From Roseovarius sp. (GTDB lineage Bacteria > Pseudomonadota > Alphaproteobacteria > Rhodobacterales > Rhodobacteraceae), in assembly GCA_023260815.1 (NCBI GenBank), contig JALQUE010000214.1, forward strand, positions 1-9,989: 9,989 bases of DNA, read 5' to 3'. The number at the start of each line of letters is the position of its first letter. The first letter of the stretch is position 1. Position numbers and translations under genes: made by a program. The notes beneath the pieces are model-generated. The model did not search any database. It worked only from the letters and a program-made list of their open reading frames with translations, and had not been told where the DNA came from. Positions 6,481 to 9,989 of this stretch are shown here, piece by piece.

Positions 6481-6486
6481 CGAAGC

Positions 6487-6711
6487 GTGGGAAAGCTGCT
6501 TGAAACCCCCAAGGAACTGGCCGAGCGCGTGGGCATTCCCGTGTCCAACGTGCGTTACCTGATCCGCGAAGACATGCTGGATCATATTTTCACCGCACCA
6601 GGACGCCGCAATCCCAAAATCCCAAAGGGTGCTTGGGAGCGATACGTTGAGAAATTCACAGTTAAAGCAGCTGTGAGCGAAGGGCCGGGTGCGGCCTCGG
6701 GCGCGAATTGA
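6487..6711 (+). CDS. Small excisionase-like / MerR-type helix-turn-helix protein
   Basis: Starting at the GTG with the strong RBS, this encodes 74 residues. The pattern LLETPKELAERVGIPVSNVR, then YLIREDMLDHI, then a basic loop PGRRNPKIPKGAWERYVEKF matches small DNA-binding proteins of the excisionase/MerR winged-helix type: helix, turn, recognition helix, short wing, then a C-terminal helix. It is the first gene of the module that leads to the integrase, 18 nt ahead of the next gene. It is therefore likely to act as a recombination directionality factor or as a local regulator; the sequence alone does not separate these roles. Confidence 0.78.
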   Translation: MGKLLETPKELAERVGIPVSNVRYLIREDMLDHIFTAPGRRNPKIPKGAWERYVEKFTVKAAVSEGPGAASGAN

Positions 6712-6729
6712 TCGAGTGAAGGACACACC

Positions 6730-6903
6730 ATGGCCATGCCCCGAGCGACGCTGACGCAGAGCGAACTGACACGATACCTCAAGGCGTACCGGGATGCGGG
6801 CATTCCGGTCGTGCGGTCAGAGATCAGCCGTGACGGCAAGGTCGTGATCTACAGCACCGAGAAGCAGACCGACGAGATCAACAACCCGTGGGATCGCCCA
6901 TGA
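6730..6903 (+). CDS. 57-residue protein preceding the integrase, function unknown
   Basis: ATG at 6730 gives a 57-residue protein, MAMPRATLTQSELTRYLKAY through to NNPWDRP. It has a helical N-terminal half (TQSELTRYLKAYRDAG) and a likely beta hairpin (VRSEISRDGKVVIYS). No membrane segment or known motif is visible. The gene is real by context: it starts 18 nt after the excisionase-like stop, and its TGA overlaps the integrase ATG as ATGA, suggesting translational coupling. Small proteins of this sort often precede integrases in alphaproteobacterial elements, but I cannot assign a function. A helper of integration or excision is a guess. Confidence 0.8.
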   Translation: MAMPRATLTQSELTRYLKAYRDAGIPVVRSEISRDGKVVIYSTEKQTDEINNPWDRP

Positions 6904-8018
6904 AACGCCGAAAGCAGTTTCCCGGCGCGACGGCCTATTTCGACCGGCACGGGAAGCGGCGGTGGCGGTTTCGGAAAGGTGGGTTTTCGGCGGAGTTGGG
7001 GAGTGATTACGGGTCCGAGGATTTCGTTCGCCGGTATGAAGATGCGGTCAACGGCCACAAGACGCGCGGGCTGATCGGGGCGGACCGGACCAAGCCCTAC
7101 AGCGTCAGCCAGTTGGTCGCGCTCTGGTATCGCTCGCCCGAATTCCTCGATCTCTCGCCAAGCACGCAGAAGGTCTATCGCGGGATCGTTGAGAAATTCC
7201 GGAAGGAGCATGGCGACAAGCCGGTGCGGTTGATGCAACGGCGGCATGTGCAGACAATTCTGGCGGAGAAAGCTGAGACACCCACGGCGGCGAACAACCT
7301 GCGCAAGCGGCTGATCCAGTTGATGGATTTCGCGATCACGCTCGACTGGCGCGGCGACAACCCGGCGCGCGCGACGAAGCCCTTTCGCGTGGGCGGTGAC
7401 GGCTTCCATACCTGGGACGAGGCCGAGCTGGCGCAATTCTTCAAGGTCCACAAGCCTAGCACGCTCGCGCATACGGCGGTGACGCTGATGCTCTACACCG
7501 GTGCGGCGCGGGTCGATGCGGTGAAGCTGGGGCCGAAGAACGTCCGCAACGGCAAGATCGAGTACCGGCGGCAGAAGACGCAACGGTCTGGCGGTGTTCT
7601 GGTGTCTGTGCCGATCCACCCAGACTTGGCGGAGGTTCTGGACAAGTTGCCGAAGGACCGCCCCTTCCTGGCCACCCAGAAAGGTACCATGCGCTCTGCC
7701 GGTGGGCTGGGCAATCTCATGCAGCGTTGGACCGAAGAGGCCGAGCTGCCTCAGTGTTCCGCCCACGGGCTGCGCAAGGCTTGCGCGCGACGTCTGGCCG
7801 AGGTCGGAGCCACCGCGCACGAGATCGGCGCGGTCACAGGCCACAAAACGCTGGCCCTTGTGCAGCGCTACACCGAGGCCGCAGGCCGCGAAGGCATGGC
7901 CGATTCCGCGATTGAGAAACTGGTCGCCCGCCCGAATGGCGAGCGCAATTTGGCGAACCTTCCCAAGAGGTTCGTCAAATCCGACACCAACCCCAAGCAG
8001 GGAAAGGAAATTTCATGA
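6900..8018 (+). CDS. int: Tyrosine recombinase (phage-type integrase) of the island
   Basis: With the ATG at 6900, which overlaps the preceding stop, the protein is 372 residues; a GTG 12 nt upstream is less likely. The basic N-terminus (KRRWRFRKGG) suggests an arm-type DNA-binding region. The core-binding SAM-like domain spans about 67-155, and the catalytic domain about 170-340. Catalytic residues are visible: Arg204 (TGAARVDAVKL), Lys226 (RQKTQR), His289-x2-Arg292 (HGLRKA), His315 (TGHKT) and nucleophile Tyr324 (VQRYTE). The full set suggests an active enzyme. It ends 4 nt before the 3' end of tRNA-Lys, the classical position of an island integrase beside its attachment site. It should insert and, with the small HTH protein, possibly excise the island. 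Confidence 0.95.
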   Translation: MKRRKQFPGATAYFDRHGKRRWRFRKGGFSAELGSDYGSEDFVRRYEDAVNGHKTRGLIGADRTKPYSVSQLVALWYRSPEFLDLSPSTQKVYRGIVEKFRKEHGDKPVRLMQRRHVQTILAEKAETPTAANNLRKRLIQLMDFAITLDWRGDNPARATKPFRVGGDGFHTWDEAELAQFFKVHKPSTLAHTAVTLMLYTGAARVDAVKLGPKNVRNGKIEYRRQKTQRSGGVLVSVPIHPDLAEVLDKLPKDRPFLATQKGTMRSAGGLGNLMQRWTEEAELPQCSAHGLRKACARRLAEVGATAHEIGAVTGHKTLALVQRYTEAAGREGMADSAIEKLVARPNGERNLANLPKRFVKSDTNPKQGKEIS

Positions 8019-8022
8019 TCAG

Positions 8023-8050
8023 TGGTGAGCCGTGCAGGATTCGAACCTGC
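8023..8050. other. Probable attachment site (attL/attR core) at the 3' end of tRNA-Lys
   Basis: The 3' third of the tRNA (T-arm, acceptor 3' strand and CCA) faces the integrase gene. Island integrases usually recombine within this segment and leave a second copy at the far end of the island, which is outside this window. The exact core cannot be defined from one copy. Confidence 0.55.
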
Positions 8051-8098
8051 GACCCACTGATTAAAAGTCAGTTGCTCTACCAACTGAGCTAACGGCCC
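8023..8098 (-). tRNA. tRNA-Lys (anticodon TTT)
   Basis: The minus strand folds as a 76-nt tRNA including an encoded CCA. The acceptor arm GGGCCGT pairs with ACGGCTC (one G-T pair). The D-arm is GCTCAGTTGGTAGAGC, the anticodon arm CTGACTTTTAATCAG with TTT at the anticodon position, and the T-arm GCAGGTTCGAATCCTGC. The body is complete, so insertion of the island did not damage it. A tRNA 3' end regenerated by the island would explain this. Confidence 0.97.
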
Positions 8099-8109
8099 AC
8101 TAGGCGGCC

Positions 8110-8138
8110 TATCTAGAAAGAGCAGGGCAGGGGGTCAA
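8110..8138 (-). promoter_or_regulatory. Promoter of tRNA-Lys
   Basis: On the minus strand TTGACC (8138-8133) and TAGATA (8115-8110) are 17 nt apart, and the tRNA begins 12 nt after the -10 box. This gives a very short leader and shows that the tRNA is expressed independently of the island. Confidence 0.7.
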
Positions 8139-8195
8139 GCCCGAAATTGCGGTATTTGGATGCTGGTGCTGGATTCGTTTCGGCACGGGGTTTAT

Positions 8196-9038
8196 ATGCC
8201 ACCCATGGATACGCAGAACGACACTGGCCTACCTTTCATGAAGATGCATGGGCTCGGCAACGATTTCGTCGTGCTGGATGCGCGTGTGCAGCCCATCGAG
8301 GTCACGCCTGCCCTCGCGATTGCCCTTGCCCACAGGCAAAAAGGCGTCGGGTTTGATCAGATGGCGGTCATTACCCAAGGCAGGCAGGACGCGCATTTGA
8401 CCTTCTTTAACGCGGATGGATCGACCTCGGCCGCATGTGGAAACGCAACGCGCTGTATCGCGCGCTTTTTGATGGCCGAATCAGGAAAGCGCAGCCTGCA
8501 CCTGACAACGGATCGTGGCGATCTGTTTGCGCTGGATCAGGGCGATGGCCTGACGGCGGTCAATATGGGGCAGCCGCAGTTGACCTGGCAGGAAATTCCC
8601 TTGTCCGAGGCCATGGATACGCTCGAATTGCCGATCGAAGGGGGGCCGTCGGCGACCGGGATGGGCAATCCGCATTGCACGTTCTTTGTCGAGGATGCCG
8701 ACGCGATTCCCTTGGAGCAGTTCGGTCCGCGGTATGAACATCATCCGCTTTATCCTGAACGCACGAATGTGCAGGTGGTCAGTGTGATCGGCCCGGATCA
8801 TTTGCGGATGCGCGTGTGGGAGCGGGGGGTTGGGCATACCCTGGCTTCGGGGTCGTCCTCTTGTGCGGCGGCGGTCGCGGCGGCCCGAAGGGGGCTGACC
8901 AGCCACAAGGTCCGGATCGATCTGGATGGTGGTACGCTACATATAGATTGGCGCGAGGACGGTGTCTGGATGACGGGGCCGACAGCGCATGTGTTTGATG
9001 GGGTTCTGACGCCCGAGTTTCTGGAGGGGCTGGGATGA
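8196..9038 (+). CDS. dapF: Diaminopimelate epimerase-like protein
   Basis: DapF interconverts LL- and meso-diaminopimelate for lysine and peptidoglycan synthesis in the cytoplasm. From ATG at 8196 (GGGG 5 nt upstream) the protein has 280 residues, normal for the family; ATGs at 8160 and 8205 are alternatives. FMKMHGLGNDFVVLD (14-28) and NADGSTSAACGNATRC (72-87) match the family, with first catalytic Cys81. MGNPHCTFFVEDAD is also typical. The second active-site motif is altered: where most DapF proteins have ERGxGETxACGTG, this reads ERGVGHTLASGSSSC, so the usual second Cys is Ser218 and the usual Glu is His214. A Cys occurs five residues later (Cys223). It overlaps mtaB by 4 nt (ATGA). Family membership is firm; the exact activity deserves a check. 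Confidence 0.9.
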   Translation: MPPMDTQNDTGLPFMKMHGLGNDFVVLDARVQPIEVTPALAIALAHRQKGVGFDQMAVITQGRQDAHLTFFNADGSTSAACGNATRCIARFLMAESGKRSLHLTTDRGDLFALDQGDGLTAVNMGQPQLTWQEIPLSEAMDTLELPIEGGPSATGMGNPHCTFFVEDADAIPLEQFGPRYEHHPLYPERTNVQVVSVIGPDHLRMRVWERGVGHTLASGSSSCAAAVAAARRGLTSHKVRIDLDGGTLHIDWREDGVWMTGPTAHVFDGVLTPEFLEGLG

Positions 9039-9989
9039 CCGGCGCACCCAAATTCACCACGCTTGGCTGTCGTCTGAATGCCTATGAAACCGAGGCGATG
9101 AAGGAATTGAGCCAGCAGGCGGGGCTGGAAAATGCTGTCATCATAAATACTTGCGCGGTCACGGCGGAGGCTGTGCGCAAGGCCCGGCAGGAAATCCGAC
9201 GGTTACGGCGGGAAAACCCGACGGCCCGGCTGATCGTCACCGGATGCGCGGCGCAGACCGAGCCCGAGACCTTCACCGCCATGCCCGAAGTGGACGCTGT
9301 CATCGGCAATACCGAGAAGATGCAGCCCGCCACATGGGCCGGGTTGGCCGCAGATTTCATAGGAGAAACAGAGGCTTGCCAGGTAGACGACATCATGTCC
9401 GTGACCGAAACGGCAGGGCATCTGATCGACGGGCTCGGGACGCGGAGTAGGGCTTATGTGCAGGTGCAGAACGGGTGTGATCACCGCTGCACGTTTTGCA
9501 TCATTCCGTTTGGGCGCGGGAATTCGCGGTCGGTGCCTGCCGGGGTTGTGGTGGATCAGATCAAGCGTTTGGTCGACCGGGGCTTTAACGAAGTGGTGCT
9601 GACGGGCGTCGATCTGACCAGTTGGGGGGCCGATTTGCCCGCCGAACCCAAGCTGGGGGATCTGGTGATGCGCATCCTGAAACTGGTGCCGGATCTGCCG
9701 CGTCTGCGGATTTCCTCTATTGATTCCATAGAGGTAGATGACAACCTGATGATGGCGATCGCCAGCGAAAAACGCCTCATGCCGCATCTGCATCTGAGCT
9801 TGCAGCATGGCGATGACCTGATTCTCAAAAGAATGAAGAGGCGGCACCTCAGGGGCGATGCGATCCGGTTCGTGGAAGAGGCGCGAAAGGTGCGGCCTGA
9901 GATGACATTTGGGGCGGATATCATTGCCGGCTTTCCGACCGAGACCGAGGCCGCTTTTGCCAACTCATTGAAATTGGTGGAAGAATGTG
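9035..9989 (+). CDS. mtaB: tRNA N6-threonylcarbamoyladenosine methylthiotransferase MtaB, 5' part (runs off the right edge)
   Basis: MtaB converts t6A to ms2t6A at position 37 of tRNAs decoding ANN codons, including tRNA-Lys. The 318 visible codons show the N-terminal UPF0004 domain with the auxiliary [4Fe-4S] ligands Cys12 (TLGCRLN), Cys40 (NTCAVT) and Cys71 (VTGCAAQ). The radical SAM domain follows with Cys148, Cys152 and Cys155 (GCDHRCTFCIIPFGRG). Further family motifs are LTGVDLTSWG, LRISSID, SLQHGDDLILKRMKRRH and GADIIAGFPTETEA. The C-terminal TRAM domain would lie outside the window. The start overlaps the dapF stop as ATGA, so the two are co-transcribed. The GCRLN and KRMKRRH motifs favour MtaB over MiaB or RimO. 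Confidence 0.94.
   Translation, partial: MTGAPKFTTLGCRLNAYETEAMKELSQQAGLENAVIINTCAVTAEAVRKARQEIRRLRRENPTARLIVTGCAAQTEPETFTAMPEVDAVIGNTEKMQPATWAGLAADFIGETEACQVDDIMSVTETAGHLIDGLGTRSRAYVQVQNGCDHRCTFCIIPFGRGNSRSVPAGVVVDQIKRLVDRGFNEVVLTGVDLTSWGADLPAEPKLGDLVMRILKLVPDLPRLRISSIDSIEVDDNLMMAIASEKRLMPHLHLSLQHGDDLILKRMKRRHLRGDAIRFVEEARKVRPEMTFGADIIAGFPTETEAAFANSLKLVEEC

Noticed and set aside
6849..7844. 331-residue minus-strand frame opposite the integrase
   Set aside because: The integrase has all catalytic residues; the antisense frame has no recognisable motif and reads as a GC-rich shadow.
1..9989. CRISPR array
   Set aside because: No regularly spaced direct repeats were seen on either strand.

Overview
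The window is from an alphaproteobacterium, most likely Rhodobacteraceae. This rests on the GC-rich core genes, the style of the dapF-mtaB pair, and the MmeI-like methyltransferase and integrase sequences. It spans the junction between a chromosomal core and one end of an integrated genomic island. The core (about 8023-9989) holds tRNA-Lys(TTT) on the minus strand with its own promoter, then dapF (diaminopimelate epimerase) and the start of mtaB (tRNA t6A37 methylthiotransferase), which overlap by 4 nt on the plus strand. The island occupies everything to the left. Its tyrosine recombinase gene ends 4 nt from the 3' end of the tRNA, so the tRNA 3' end is the probable attachment site. The other island end lies outside the window.

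The integration module (about 6335-8018, plus strand) has a good promoter, a small excisionase-like helix-turn-helix protein with a strong RBS, a 57-residue unknown protein and the integrase. A divergent minus-strand operon starts at about 6310. In order of transcription it contains an XRE/CI-type regulator, a zinc-ribbon protein with two membrane segments, an 1145-residue MmeI-like (type IIL) restriction-methylation enzyme, a nucleoside deoxyribosyltransferase-like (NDT) protein, a small basic protein that is probably a winged helix, a structured non-coding RNA, and a reverse transcriptase that runs off the left edge. Consecutive coding genes overlap by 1 or 4 nt or are 6 nt apart, so this looks like one transcription unit.

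The main discovery is that the left end is a retron. The reverse transcriptase has the retron hallmark NAxxH and a YADD active site. The RNA upstream of it has the expected msr/msd architecture: a1/a2 pairing ends, an msr stem-loop with a UUU loop, and a perfect 27-bp msd hairpin. The NDT protein and the small basic protein resemble a split version of the NDT plus DNA-binding effector of type II retrons such as Ec86 (Retron-Eco1). The unusual feature is that this retron is co-transcribed with, and apparently translationally coupled to, a self-contained MmeI-like restriction-modification enzyme, a zinc-ribbon membrane protein and an XRE regulator. My inference is a compound anti-phage island: restriction first, with retron-controlled abortive infection as a second layer. 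The XRE protein may co-regulate defence and mobility through operator-like repeats in the divergent promoter region.
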